A stretch of DNA of 64,000 nt from Bathymodiolus brooksi (taxonomy: Eukaryota; Mollusca; Bivalvia; Mytilida; Modiolidae), in NCBI GenBank assembly GCA_963680875.1, contig OY804588.1, positions 94,296,233-94,360,232 on the forward strand, read 5' to 3'. Both the position numbers and the translations under genes were made by a program. Each line of letters starts with the position of its first letter. Within the stretch, counting starts at the first letter, position 1. The notes under the pieces are model-generated. The model searched no databases and was not told the DNA's origin. It saw nothing but the letters and a program-made list of their open reading frames with translations. Below are positions 49,561 to 60,348 of this stretch, in pieces.

Positions 49561-49904
49561 TGTTATCGACGTCTTAAAACCCAAATCTTGATAAATATGG
49601 TTGATGAATACTACATCTTGATCCTCCGTTTCTTATAAATATCATGGTATATTTCAGGCACTTCGGTAGTTTATGAATGCCGAGAGCAGCAAAAATAGTC
49701 GAAATGACATTGGATAGAAGACATTGAAAGAAATATGTGTGTTTCTGATGGTAGACAGCTGGGTTTTACAAAACCAATATTTCAGTCCATAGCACAACCT
49801 ACTTAATCATGAAGTAAGCTCTAAATTCTCGAAATAAATTTTGATTTATGTCTATGCCTAAATATTGAAATTTAGATTGTGATTTAATGGAATGGTCATT
49901 ACAT
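49561..49904. other. no recognisable gene
   Basis: Unique AT-rich DNA. Confidence 0.4.
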
Positions 49905-50092
49905 TTATGAGTGAGGTCGAATCCCGCACATCGCGAGGTGTACTTGATACAACAGTATGTGATAGACTTTTCAGTGACTTGCGACAGGTCGGTGGTTTTC
50001 TTCAGGTACTCCGGTTTCCTCCACCAATAAAACTGACCGGCATGATATAACTGAAAAATTATTGAAAGCGGCATTTAACACCATATCCCCTT
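49905..50092 (+). mobile_element. SINE family A, 5'-truncated
   Basis: Begins at the B box (gaggtcgaatcccg). It continues cgaggtgtacttgatacaac, cagtgacttgcgacaggtcg, actccggtttcctccaccaa, taaaactgaccggcatgata and gaaagcggcatttaacacca. Confidence 0.75.
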
Positions 50093-50094
50093 CA

Positions 50095-50310
50095 GATACA
50101 ATAATTTATTTAATGAATCAGCTGGTACATAATCTTACTTCCTTGTTTATTTTGTTGGAAATAATTTTGAGGTTTTATGCGGAAACAAAATTGAGTTTTT
50201 CCCAAGATGCAATTATAATTTATTATTTACGAGTCAGCTGTCACATACAATCTAGTTCCTTAACTACTTATTTAAAATAATTTCCATTTTTTATGCGAAA
50301 ATAAGATAGT
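50095..50310. repeat. diverged tandem duplication of about 115 bp
   Basis: acaataatttatttaatgaa, tcagctggtacataatctta and ttttatgcggaaacaaaatt are echoed by caattataatttattattta, gtcagctgtcacatacaatc and ttttatgcgaaaataagat. Confidence 0.6.
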
Positions 50311-50494
50311 GCTGGCGTCTGCATACAACAAGAGTTTGCAATCTGACTGAATGATAATTGGTATGTGAATATATTCCGGAGGCTCCGGGAGAAATCCGGA
50401 GCATTGGCATGTATGGTATGTCGTTAAAGTAATACAGGAAAATGACTACCTGTTGAACACCACAAGTAAAATTGATAGTTTAGATTCCGTTCCG

Positions 50495-50615
50495 CATGCG
50501 ACAAAAGAACAAACAACGATCTACAAAACATACACATAAAACTAAAGATCGAGTAACACGAACTCCACTAAAAACAGGGAGTTCCCGCTCCACTAGTGTG
50601 CACCCGTCGTGTTGA
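50495..50615 (-). mobile_element. family C, minus-strand 5' part
   Basis: acgatctacaaaacatacac, ataaaactaaagatcgagta, acacgaactcc, gggagttcccgctccactag, tgcacccgtcgtgttg: reverse complement of the start of the 36,040 copy. Confidence 0.65.
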
Positions 50616-50744
50616 TATAGTTACAAACCCTGTGTGATAAGTCACGAATTAGGAAAGGACCGAGAAGTGTTTGCAATTCCATATTTATATTTCAATATAT
50701 TATAGAAATGGATAAAGCAAATATCGACTGAATAAGAACAGCAT

Positions 50745-51010
50745 CGGTGGTGTAATGGTTAGCGTGCTCGCCTCGACAAAAACAATATGGACCAAACACA
50801 TATTATTTTGCATTTGAGAATGTTAAGCGGTAATCATCGACTATAAGGAGCATCACACACACTTCTATCTTTCTCAACAGTAAAGACCGGCAATTTAACC
50901 TACCTCCGTTAAACACTCAGCATTATGTAGTAAGAGCAAAGACCGGTTGACTCAGAATCAGGGTGATTAGAATGTAATTTGATCTTGTCCTGTTATAACT
51001 GAAAATTTGT
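50745..51010 (+). mobile_element. SINE family B, interrupted and decayed
   Basis: A short, clean piece of the tRNA-like head (gcatcggtggtgtaatggtt, agcgtgctcgcctcga, 50,748-50,778), then unrelated sequence. Body-like phrases follow (cagaatcagggtgattagaa, cttgtcctgttataactgaa) near 50,955-51,010. Confidence 0.45.
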
Positions 51011-51269
51011 CCGTTGACATGGTGACCAAAATCGGTCACTAACTATATCTAGGATAAAACTACCAAGGGGTCAGGTCAAGTTTAAATTTCCCTGTTCATT
51101 GTGAGAGATACGTTTATTTATACAGAACAGCAATACATAACGTGATCGATTGATTGTTGGTTGCAAACTTCTACTTTCAAATATTTAATGCAATTTTATT
51201 GAGAGAAAAAACAAGTTCGCCTATATATGAAAATTATTCAGAAATTAGTTTGTAATTGGAGAACCGGGG

Positions 51270-51600
51270 CAAGGACCGTTGACTACCACTAGAAAAGCAT
51301 GAAGAAAAGTGTACCCCTGGACGAAAACAATTAGCTTTTTGTACCAGCTACCCTGCGCCTACGCTTTTTCTAAATCTACAAAAGAGGTTTTTGAATGTGC
51401 AAGCAGGATGGCGCTCCTCAAACATTGTACATACTATAGCTCATAACCAGACTTTCTTTATTACAACCCCCTCCTCACGGAAGGAGATCACCAATTCGTC
51501 ATCTACATCTGAAGACATTAGTTGAGTCCTGGAAATCAGGAAACCAGCATCGGGACCTAGCATAACAGCTTGAAACAGAAATCATTAGTCATTTATAATA
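51270..51600. repeat. diverged dispersed repeat, partner of 42,590-42,870
   Basis: See the phrases listed for the 42,590 copy; the order is conserved. Here it follows SINE B remnants, as it does at 42,500. Confidence 0.5.
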
Positions 51601-51685
51601 TAATACAGTCAAACCTGTCTTAAATGGCACCTATATAACAAAACACTCTATATTGGACAGTGCTATTTCCTCCATTATTGAATAA
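51601..51685. repeat. family D left-end fragment
   Basis: tacagtcaaacctgtcttaa, atggcacctatataac, ctctatattggacagtgcta: resembles the start of the 48,540 copy. Confidence 0.45.
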
Positions 51686-52439
51686 TCCATACAATTCGTA
51701 AAAAACCCAGGGTTCCCGTTCTTGCACTTCCGTCTAATATGATGTAGTTTGACCTAGAAACGAAGCTGCTTCGCTATTCTCGGCGAGATTTCTTGGAAAA
51801 GATCGACGTATCGACTGAAATTCGAGCACGGGCAATTAGGTAAGTGTCTTAGAAACAGTTTGATACGACAGTGCCATATGTAGACAAGGTAAAAAATGTA
51901 AAAAAACACGGGGGTTTCCCAACCGAGGTGAGCGATATGGCGCGAAATTGAAAATGGAGTTGCTTACCTTCTCTCTTATACTGTATCAGTCGAACAATTG
52001 TGGACACAGAATAGACGTATTATTCATGATGTATGACGTCTACTGATATTGTCAAATGAAGAAAAAACGAAAGATTATGAAATTTTGAAAAAGGAATGAT
52101 TTATATGAAAATTTTGAAAAAGGGGGGGGGGGGTAGTAGAGAAAAGGGGGGAGGAGGAAACAAAATCCATGCCCCATGCGCCTGTGCTAAATTCAAGTAA
52201 AGGAACAGCGCTTTTATTGATATTCTGCATTTCACAGTCACAGTAGGGAAATAAGAAATTGCATCAATTTGCTGATTGATTGTTGGTTGACGTCATATCA
52301 TAAACAAGGAATAATATAAGTAAGCCGGAGATCTTTGCACAAATGTTTTAATTTCCGCAAGAAAATAGAATTAGGAATAATGTGGTAGAAAACAATGCTG
52401 CCTAGCAACACTATCTCCTAACAATGAACAGTATTGGTT
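51686..52439. other. no recognisable gene
   Basis: Includes a G12 run near 52,122-52,133. Otherwise unique. Confidence 0.4.
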
Positions 52440-52692
52440 TGTTAGATATATTTATTATTGAAATATACAGTTTCCTATATAATGTAATTATTAATAAAAC
52501 TAAGGTTCTCCTCCATCAGGAGGCATAGGTCACCTTAGCAGATTTTTGTTATCCTGTTTATGCCCTTTGATTTTATTGCTCCCAAACACTTTTAGATTAT
52601 TTGGCTTTCGATATTGAGCGTATCTGATGAAGGTTATTTCAGATAGGCGTTGTGCGCACTAAATTTGATATCTACGTTTTTATTCAGCTCTA
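52440..52692 (+). mobile_element. PLE terminal repeat, copy 2 (unexpanded)
   Basis: ttgttagatatatttattat, tgaaatatacagtttcctat, taatgtaattattaataaaa, one ctaaggttctcctcc ... caccttag unit, atcctgtttatgccctttga, atttggctttcgatattgag, hammerhead core, aaatttgatatctacgtttt. It keeps a single copy of the unit amplified at 75-832, and that unit can fold (ctaaggt against accttag). Confidence 0.6.
52610..52672 (+). ncRNA. degenerate hammerhead ribozyme motif, PLE copy 2
   Basis: Intact core CTGATGA at 52,624-52,630. GAAA is replaced by GATA at 52,642-52,645, and stem III is weakened (AGGC against GCGC). Outer stem I is exact: GATAT at 52,610-52,614 with ATATC at 52,668-52,672. Probably inactive. 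Confidence 0.55.
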
Positions 52693-53745
52693 TTCATAAC
52701 GAGACAAATATAGCAACGTTCAGATAAAGGTGGCATTGGGATGTTCCGATTGACGAACGCCATGCCACAGGGGCCACCAACGACTAACAAACTAGTGCTC
52801 TCATCGGGTACTTTGCAACGAACAAGCATTCTCCCTACACGAGACGCTCATTTAATTCCCGTCATAAGAGTCGAGCTGAGTATTTGTTTGTCCTGTATAC
52901 AACTAGCGGATGCCCTCCTCCCCCCTTTTGGAAAGGGGGGCGGGTTTACCCTATAGCAGAGAAACTATGATTTATTTCTATCCCTCCGGAATAATAGGCT
53001 TCCATGTTTTCAAAATTCAACAATGTTGATAAAATTTGGAATTGCGTCTTTCGTTACTTTCGGCGAGATTGGCGTCTTACAACTGCCAAATGTGAAATAA
53101 AGGTTACATGTAATGCAATATTGTGTTGACAACAATCATCTATGTTTATCAAGAGTTTTTCTTAGTGGCTTTGTTGTTCACATCATGATGATTAGTGCTT
53201 AGCACCACTTCGATTAAAACAAATACTTCCATTAAATTGTAGCGGTTATTTTTAGGTGTTAATGAAACTGGAGTAATTGGAAAATACATTTCATCCGAGG
53301 TAAGTCTTTTGTTCGTAATACATCTACCTCTGATTTTCATTTATACAAGATTTAGTGACTTGGATTTGGAACTGTCACGAAGAGACTTCACGTAAAATAA
53401 ACATATGTAAAGCTTTAACTGACGTCTTATGTAAGTAAAACACTGTCGTTTTGCAATATATTTATAGAAATACGTCTCAATGTTATTCAAACATCCTCTT
53501 GGAGTCTTGGATATGTTTATTTATTACTCAACTGTTTATTCCACCAAGTATGAATTTCATCAAGCCAATGTTTCAAAATTATTGACATCTATATATACAA
53601 GCTTTGCATATATTTTATGTAATTTCATAGATTTCATATTTAGATTTGATGAATTGAGAAGTCAGACATGTCTTGCTATCATTATTTCATAGAACGTTAA
53701 ATTTAGATATATATTTTGCAAGGGAATATGTGAAGTAAATTCCCC
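52693..53745. other. no convincing gene
   Basis: A 71-residue frame at 52,741-52,956 and a 70-residue frame at 53,480 have no recognisable domain. Unique sequence otherwise. Confidence 0.4.
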
Positions 53746-53749
53746 CTTG

Positions 53750-54055
53750 TGACGTTCACAACTGCGTTTTTAGTTGAGTTCGTGTTGCTCGATCTTTAGT
53801 TGTCTATGTAGTGTTTTGTTTAGATTCTGCTTACCTTACGGATTCGGCTTACCTTACGGATTCTGACTTACCCTTTTGTTATCATCAAACACTTCTTCAC
53901 CCCCAATTGTTTTGGGGGGGTTTGTGATGCTTAATGTTTTCTGTGTTGTGTTGTGGATCTTTCTTTGTCTTTTGCTTTCTTTGAAGGGAATTATATCGTC
54001 TGTCCTTCTACAATTCTAATTACTCTTTTGATATCGTAAATCTTTACTTCAGCTA
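53750..54055 (+). mobile_element. family C, diverged copy
   Basis: gttgagttcgtgttgctcga, tctttagttgtctatgtagt, ttacggattctgacttaccc, ttttgttatcatcaaacact and tcttcaccccc in family order. Part of the middle is duplicated (gcttaccttacggattc twice). Confidence 0.6.
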
Positions 54056-55000
54056 CGTTGGGCAAATTCATTCTAGGATATGTGTACTTCAATTATATTG
54101 ATGTTCAATGTAAAATCAGTCTGTTCATCCCGTACTCTCTTAAGTTAGTCTTCAGTTTATAGAGATTTTGTGTTTCATGACAGGTAAAACAGAGTAGTTA
54201 TTACACTTTTATACATGCTTTTATTGCAAATCATATTCGCAAATCCTAATAATAGTCTTTCAAATATATGTATTTTGCATGTTTTGTGCACTTTTTTTGT
54301 CCAATCATTGAATACTTAAACGAAAATAACTTCAATAAAAGACAAATGTCAGATTTTTAATATACGCTTTTTTCCTTCTTGTTTAGGTACCTTAATCTCC
54401 TGCCAGTGGACCTTAATCTCCTGCTAGTGGGTAGAAACTTAATTTCCTGCTAGTGGGTAGAAACTTAAGCAATTCTGTGATACTCATAAAAAAAACCTAA
54501 TGTAACCGAGTCTCTCGTTTGAGTTAATCTCAAATCCTTTAGTATGTAATAATTTAAAACTAATGAAAAATAAGATCATGTTCGCCGCCAGATACAGATC
54601 ATATTACATAGACACAGAGTCAATATTAAAGTTAGAAATTTCCAATAAAATCCAGAATATTAAAGAAATAACAAGAATTTCAACGTGTGCCTAAGACAAA
54701 GCAATAACATATCCTAGAAATGATCAGCATTGTAACAAGATCGTTTTAATAAGCCGTTGGCGTTATTTGTAAATACCACTACATATTAAAAAGCAATATG
54801 TTATTTTTGTTGTGTTCTCTCTCCATTTAGTTCAGCTTTATTGCTACTCATAATATGCTCTACTTATATATGTACAATTCAATTGTCACTTCAGTAAAAA
54901 TCTTGCCTCTGGAGAACAAGATTTAATGACAGTGTTCAATAGATCAAATAAAATGTTCTTTGTGTATTACAGGATTAATTAGTGTATTTTTTTTGCTTTA
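54056..55000. other. no recognisable gene
   Basis: Three short repeats of cttaatctcctgctagtgg at 54,390-54,470. Otherwise unique AT-rich DNA. Confidence 0.4.
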
Positions 55001-55004
55001 TGGT

Positions 55005-55415
55005 CAAAGCCACTGTCTGTATTTTTCTTTGGTTGGTGAATGTATTATTTATTTCTTGAGACGATTGTTGTTATAGATTTTATTTACCAATACCCCAACA
55101 AATATATATTGCACAAAACAATACATTGTATATTTTTCCCAATACATGCCTATGATATTTTTCATATACAGCTAAAGTGTCACATATGATTTTCATGGGT
55201 ATCACATTGGCTTTTGTTTTTGGTTGGTCAATGTATTTTTTATTTCTTCTTTTTCTTGAGACGATTCTTGTTATAGATTTTATTTACTAATATCCACAAT
55301 AAGATATAATATACAAAGCAATACATTGCATATAATTTTCTAATGGACGCCTATATTTTCCGTACACGACTAAAAGTGTCACATATGATTTTCATGCGTG
55401 GCACATTCGCTAGTG
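55005..55415. repeat. tandem duplication of about 205 bp
   Basis: Two copies, joined near 55,212: tttggttggtgaatgtatta / tttggttggtcaatgtattt, gagacgattgttgttataga / gagacgattcttgttataga, caatacattgtatat / caatacattgcatat, and aaagtgtcacatatgatttt in both. Confidence 0.75.
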
Positions 55416-55654
55416 TAAGTATATAAAAGATATTCTAATAAAAAAAGGTTTCCCTATTGAAACAGGAAGGGGATTTAATATAAAGAAAAAAAAAGATTTT
55501 GTTAGATACTGACCTATTTTGATTGTAGATGAAATGCACTATATGTTTTCGCGCAATAATCCTCAAATTCAGCTATATCGCAGTAAGCACACACCAACTA
55601 CTACTGTTTTACCATTCATCAAGACTAATATCGTTTTGAAATCTTCCAGTTTTG

Positions 55655-55795
55655 TCATATAAATAAATGTTAGAGAATACCGAAGGGGCAATGAACAAAG
55701 GACAATCCAGAGAAACTGGCAACATAGACGAAGAAAAACAAACACACAACACAACACAATATGTGTTAGACACCACTATGTGTAAACAAACAGAA
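55655..55795 (-). mobile_element. family C, minus-strand fragment
   Basis: agagaataccgaaggggcaa, acaaaggacaatccagagaa, actggcaacatagacgaaga, aacacacaacacaacacaat: same order as 63,535 and 32,625. Confidence 0.6.
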
Positions 55796-55799
55796 ATAA

Positions 55800-57203
55800 C
55801 GTAAATAAGACATGGGCCACCTCAAACAACTGGAGGTAAATAGGACATGGGCCGCCTCAAACAACTGGAGGTAAATAAGACATGGGCCACCTCAAACAAC
55901 TGGAGGTAAATAAGACATGGGCCACCTCAAACAACTGGAGGTAAATAAGACATTGGCCACCTCAAACAACTGGAGGTAAATAAGACATGGGCCACCTCAA
56001 ACAACTGGAGGTAAATAAGACATGGGCCACCTCAAACAACTGGAGGTAAATAAGACATGGGCCACCTCAAACAACTGGAGGTAAATAAGACATGGGCCAC
56101 CTCAAACAACTGGAGGTAAATAAGACATGGGCCACCTCAAACAACTGGAGGTAAATAAGACATGGGCCACCTCAAACAACTGGAGGTAAATAAGACATGG
56201 GCCACCTCAAACAACTGGAGGTAAATAAGACATGGGTCGCCTCAAACAACTGGAGGTAAATAAGACATGGGCCACCTCAAACAACTGGAGGTAAATAAGA
56301 CATGGGCCACCTCAAACAACTGGAGGTAAATAAGACATGGGCCACCTCAAACAACTGGAGGTAAATAAGACATGGGCCACCTCAAACAACTGGAGGTAAA
56401 TAAGAAATGGGCCACCTCAAACAACTGGAGGTAAATAAGACATGGGCCACCTCAAACAACTGGAGGTAAATAAGACATGGGCCACCTCAAACAACTGGAG
56501 GTAAATAAGACATGGGCCACCTCAAACAACTGGAGGTAAATAAGACATGGGCCACCTCAAACAACTGGAGGTAAATAAGACATGGGCCACCTCAAACAAC
56601 TGGAGGTAAATAAGACATGGGCCACCTCAAACAACTGGAGGTAAATAAGACATGGGCCACCTCAAACAACTGGAGGTAAATAAGACATGGGCCACCTCAA
56701 ACAACTGGAGGTAAATAAGACATGGGCCACCTCAAACAACTGGAGGTAAATAAGAAATGGGCCACCTCAAACAACTGGAGGTAAATAAGACATGGGTCGC
56801 CTCAAACAACTGGAGGTAAATAAGACATGGGTCACCTCAAACAACTGGAGGTAAATAAGACATGGGTCGCCTCAAACAACTGGAGGTAAATAAGACATGG
56901 GCCACCTCAAACAACTGGAGGTAAATAAGACATGGGCCACCTCAAACAACTGGAGGTAAATAAGACATGGGCCACCTCAAACAACTGGAGGTAAATAAGA
57001 AATGGGCCACCTCAAACAACTGGAGGTAAATAAGACATGGGTCGCCTCAAACAACTGGAGGTAAATAAGACATGGGCCACCTCAAACAACTGGAGGTAAA
57101 TAAGACATGGGTCACCTCAAACAACTGGAGGTAAATAAGACATGGGTCGCCTCAAACAACTGGAGGTAAATAAGACATGGGCCACCTCAAACAACTGGAG
57201 GTA
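55800..57203. repeat. 35-bp minisatellite, about 40 copies
   Basis: Unit gtaaataagacatgggccac, ctcaaacaactggag. Variants include gggtcgcct, gggtcacct and aagaaatgg. Every unit carries ggag/gtaaat, and the right edge reads ggag/gtaagt, close to a 5' splice site consensus. Confidence 0.97.
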
Positions 57204-57795
57204 AGTTAGCTTCATTTATTAATTGTAAACAATAACAATTATTATAGAAAAAAGGAAAACAAAGAAGAAACAGATTATTGTTTATCGTCAAATGTCTTGT
57301 TCTTACTCCATAAAGCTGCGTGTTTAGTGATCACTTTGTACCATTAGAATCCTTGATTCAATAACTTCCCTTTATCTAGTAAATCCAGAGCGGAGGCAAA
57401 ATGGATGTATTATCGTATGAACTGATGAGGTTATGCTCCACGTGAAGAGGCTGCAATAATGTTGCTTCATATTCATGAACAGTTCACAAGGAAACTGATG
57501 TCATCCCATTTATCGTAGTTTCGTTCTTAACCGATTGTGGATTGTTGATGTAGACCAAGGTATGAAGTTGAACTATCTGTATCTGTGGTATCCTTTATTT
57601 CAAGTTCAATGGGATAGATGCGATAACCATAATGATAAAGTGTGGCATCATTTATATAGCGAAACTTGAAATAAAGTAACTGGTTAGCTTCTTTTCGTTT
57701 TTCTTGAGAAGCCTCTGCATGAAGCCTTCTTCTTATAAATAAAAGAGAAAATGGAGTAACTAGTGTCAGTTAATCAGAAACCTGATTATGACCGC
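57204..57795. other. no recognisable gene
   Basis: Unique sequence right of the 35-bp array. Confidence 0.4.
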
Positions 57796-57799
57796 TGAT

Positions 57800-57905
57800 A
57801 GAGTGAGTGGGTGATTGTTGCTTAACGTCAATTCAGCAATTTTTCAGCTATCATAACGAGAACAAGTTAATTTTCAATGAGACGATGATGAGGTCCACAT
57901 CGCTA
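57800..57905 (-). mobile_element. SINE family B, 3' end, minus strand
   Basis: gagtgggtgattgttgctta, acgtcaattcagcaattttt, cataacgagaacaagttaat, tttcaatgagacgatgatga. Confidence 0.65.
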
Positions 57906-57912
57906 TATACCA

Positions 57913-58020
57913 ACAGGTCGGTGGTTTTCTCCTGGTACTCCCGATTTCCTCCACCACTAAAACTGATCGCCACAATATAACTGAAATGTTGTTGAAAGTG
58001 GCATTAAACAAAATAACCCT
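57913..58020 (+). mobile_element. SINE family A, 3' end
   Basis: aggtcggtggttttctcctg, ctcccgatttcctccaccac, taaaactgatcgccacaata, ttgttgaaagtggcattaaa. It abuts the SINE B fragment. Confidence 0.7.
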
Positions 58021-58172
58021 AAACCGACCAATCATGTGTGCAGTATTTCAGCTATATCAATTACAGAACAAACAAACAATAAATGTATATGTCTAAAAGG
58101 TGGTATTGCAATGGGTGCATGGGATCATTTATTGTAATTGCAAGATGTTTTTGTATGCAATATATTTTGATG

Positions 58173-58432
58173 AGGGGCCGTCGTGGTCGTGTTCGTATGG
58201 TAGTTGGATTTACAACTACCTATGCAATCAGTGCCTATAACCACTGATGTTGTGAGTTCGAAGCCCGATCAAGGCGAGGTGTACAACATTATGTGATAAA
58301 GTTTGTCAGTGACTTGCGACAGGTCGGTGGTTTTTTCTCCGGGTTCTCCGGTTTCCTCCACCAATAAAACTGACCGCCACGATATAACTGAAAGATAATA
58401 TTGTTGAGAGTGGCGTTAAACACCATCAAAAC
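58173..58432 (+). mobile_element. SINE family A, full length
   Basis: ggggccgtcgtggtcgtgtt, ggatttacaactacctatgc, aatcagtgcctataaccact, gagttcgaagcccgatcaag, cagtgacttgcgacaggtcg, ctccggtttcctccaccaat, ctgaccgccacgatataact, gagagtggcgttaaacacca. A 70-residue minus-strand frame is its translation. Confidence 0.85.
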
Positions 58433-58800
58433 AAAACAAAATGCTAGCGAAAAAACACAACCATTAATGAGCATAACTTCGGAGCAAATCTGCCATGTCA
58501 CAAAATAATTGATGAAAAATTAACAGTTCTTATTATTAGTGTCTTTTAACACCGTGAGTATGTGTTAAATAACATGTTTTGTTATACTGGCTGGTAGATA
58601 AACACAATTTACGTACGACTAGAAAACACGTGAAAATGTGGCATTTCAACCTTCTTCGAAAACTCCTAGACACACTATATAAGATTCTGCTGTGTGTTTT
58701 GACATATAATTGGTATGGGATCAGACATGGACAGATTTACAGGTAAATAGCAAAAATATTGTTAACATTTCCAAATGTGTGAAATATGAGATAGTACTGT

Positions 58801-59076
58801 CATTGTGTCGATACCTCCGCTGGTGGACTATAAGTCACCGAGGGTATAATTTGCTCATTGTGTCGATACCTCCGCTGGTGGACTATAAGTCACCGAGGGT
58901 ATAATTTGTCCATTGTGTCGATACCTCCGCTGGTGGACTATAAGTCACCGAGGGTATAATTTGCTCATTGTGTCGATACCTCCGCTGGTGGACTATAAGT
59001 CAACCGAGGGTATGATTTGTCCATTGTGTCGATACCTACGCTGGTGGACTATTAGTCACCGAGGGTATAATTTGTC
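58801..59076. repeat. 55-bp minisatellite within the PLE terminal repeat, 5 copies
   Basis: Unit cattgtgtcgatacctccgc, tggtggactataagtcaccg, agggtataatttgct. Copy 4 carries an extra base (tcaaccgag). The 64- and 66-residue frames with RYLRWWTISHRGYNL are translations of it. Confidence 0.9.
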
Positions 59077-59267
59077 CAGTTGTCAGTGTTTCGGCATTGA
59101 CATCGTTTGTTAGATATATTTATGTTTGAAATTTCCAATTCTGAAATAATGTATGTTTTCTTGGGGTTTTTTTTAAGCTCAGATCATTCTCCCTCCGTCA
59201 TAGATTTTGGCGAGTTGGTACACAATCTCCCATAGACTTTTAAATTATTTGGCTTTTCACTCGTTTG

Positions 59268-59328
59268 ACTTTGAGTATCGGATTCAATATTTTCCATACA
59301 CGCGTCGTGTACACCAATTTAGATATTT
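59268..59328 (+). ncRNA. highly degenerate hammerhead motif, PLE copy 3
   Basis: Core decayed (cggattca in place of CTGATGA). The stem III segment ACGCGTCGTG at 59,300-59,309 and the tac closing are kept, followed by the stem I-like aatttagatat. Recognisable only by alignment with copies 1 and 2. Confidence 0.4.
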
Positions 59329-59340
59329 ACGTTTTTAATA

Positions 59341-59667
59341 TTATTGTATATGTCATGAAATAGAAGGAAAACAATCACAATAATGTTCCCAACATTTGAG
59401 AGAGAAAAAAGATTATCTACGCCTAGTAATATTTGAATTAATATGATTTTGTAATGGAAACAATAATTTCAAAATATAGTAATGCTGAGTTGCTTCCCCA
59501 GACGAAATATACCCAGATTGTATTGTATGCTGTTCCTTCCCAACAGTGGATTATTTTTCCACGAATCCATTGTTTATTGATGAAATCTTTCACTTTTCAG
59601 ATTGATTGATTTTATTTAATTCAGGCGAGCAGTTAATTCAGCTATATGTATAGCAACAAACAATAAT
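59341..59667. other. no recognisable gene
   Basis: Unique AT-rich DNA. Confidence 0.4.
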
Positions 59668-59670
59668 AAC

Positions 59671-60348
59671 GACATCGGTGGTGTAATGGTTAGCATGCTC
59701 GCCTCGAGTGTGGTAGATCGTGGGTTCATCAGTGGTGTAATGGTTAGCATGCTCGCCTCGAGTGCGGTAGATCGTGGGTTCATCAGTGGTGTAATGGTTA
59801 GCATGCTCGCCTCGAGTGTGGTAGATCGTGGGTTCATCAGTGGTGTAATGGTTAGCATGCTCGCCTCGAGTGTGGTAGATCGTGGGTTCATCAGTGGTGT
59901 AATGGTTAGCATGCTCCCTTCGAGTGCGGTAGATCGTGGTTTCATCAGTGGTGTAATGGTTAGCATGCTCGCCTCGAGTGTGGTAGATTGTGGGTTCATC
60001 AGTGGTGTAATGGTTAGCATGCTCGCCTCGAGTGCGGTAGATTGTGGGTTCGAGCCCCGATCGGCTCAAACCAAAGTCTATGAAATTGGTATTTGTTGCT
60101 TCTCCGCTAACCACGGAGCAATAAGGAGAACAAGCAAATACTGGTTGGCTTGGAATCAGGATAATGTGTCCGAATGGGGCGACTGTTGTTTCAGTGATCT
60201 AGCACTATGAACAAATCCAATTATGCGTGTTGATCTAGTACAAACCTTACCGCATCATTACTTCATTGAAAATTAACCTGTTCTCGTCATGATATTGCTG
60301 AAAAATTGCTGAGTTGGTGTGAAACAGCAAGTACTCACTTACTCACCC
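59671..60348 (+). mobile_element. SINE family B, full length, with amplified head
   Basis: The tRNA-like head occurs as seven 54-bp units, followed by the complete B box (gtgggttcgagccccg at 60,040-60,055). The body follows: tcaaaccaaagtctatgaaa, aaggagaacaagcaaatact, ttggcttggaatcaggataa, tgtccgaatggggcgactgt, cttcattgaaaattaacctg, ttctcgtcatgatattgctg and gctgagttggtgtgaaacag. Frames of 134-174 residues on both strands are artefacts of the 54-bp period. Confidence 0.8.
59673..60050 (+). repeat. 54-bp tandem repeat of a tRNA-like (Pol III) head, 7 copies
   Basis: Unit catcagtggtgtaatggtta, gcatgctcgcctcgagtgtg, gtagatcgtgggtt. Starts at 59,673, 59,727, 59,781, 59,835, 59,889, 59,943 and 59,997. 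Each unit keeps the A-box-like tggtgtaatgg, but units 1-6 break off within the B box (gggttcatcag), so only the seventh has a full one. Confidence 0.9.

Larger units (their letters stand above)
58795..59340 (+). mobile_element. PLE terminal repeat, copy 3 (longest)
   Basis: Left part gtgtcgatacctccgctggt, ggactataagtcaccgaggg (expanded as a 55-bp array), cagtgtttcggcattgacat, cgtttgttagatatatttat. Right part homologous to copies 1 and 2 through ctccctccgtcatag, aaattatttggctttt, the hammerhead remnant and tagatatttacgttttta. It most resembles terminal repeats I recall from mussel genomes. Confidence 0.65.

Noticed and set aside
57428..57455. Possible hammerhead (ctgatgagg near 57,422)
   Set aside because: No GAAA core at the right distance and no stems; chance match to the 7-base core.
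59997..60065. Functional tRNA gene
   Set aside because: It has A- and B-box-like segments but no matching acceptor stem and continues into a SINE body; it is a tRNA-derived SINE head.
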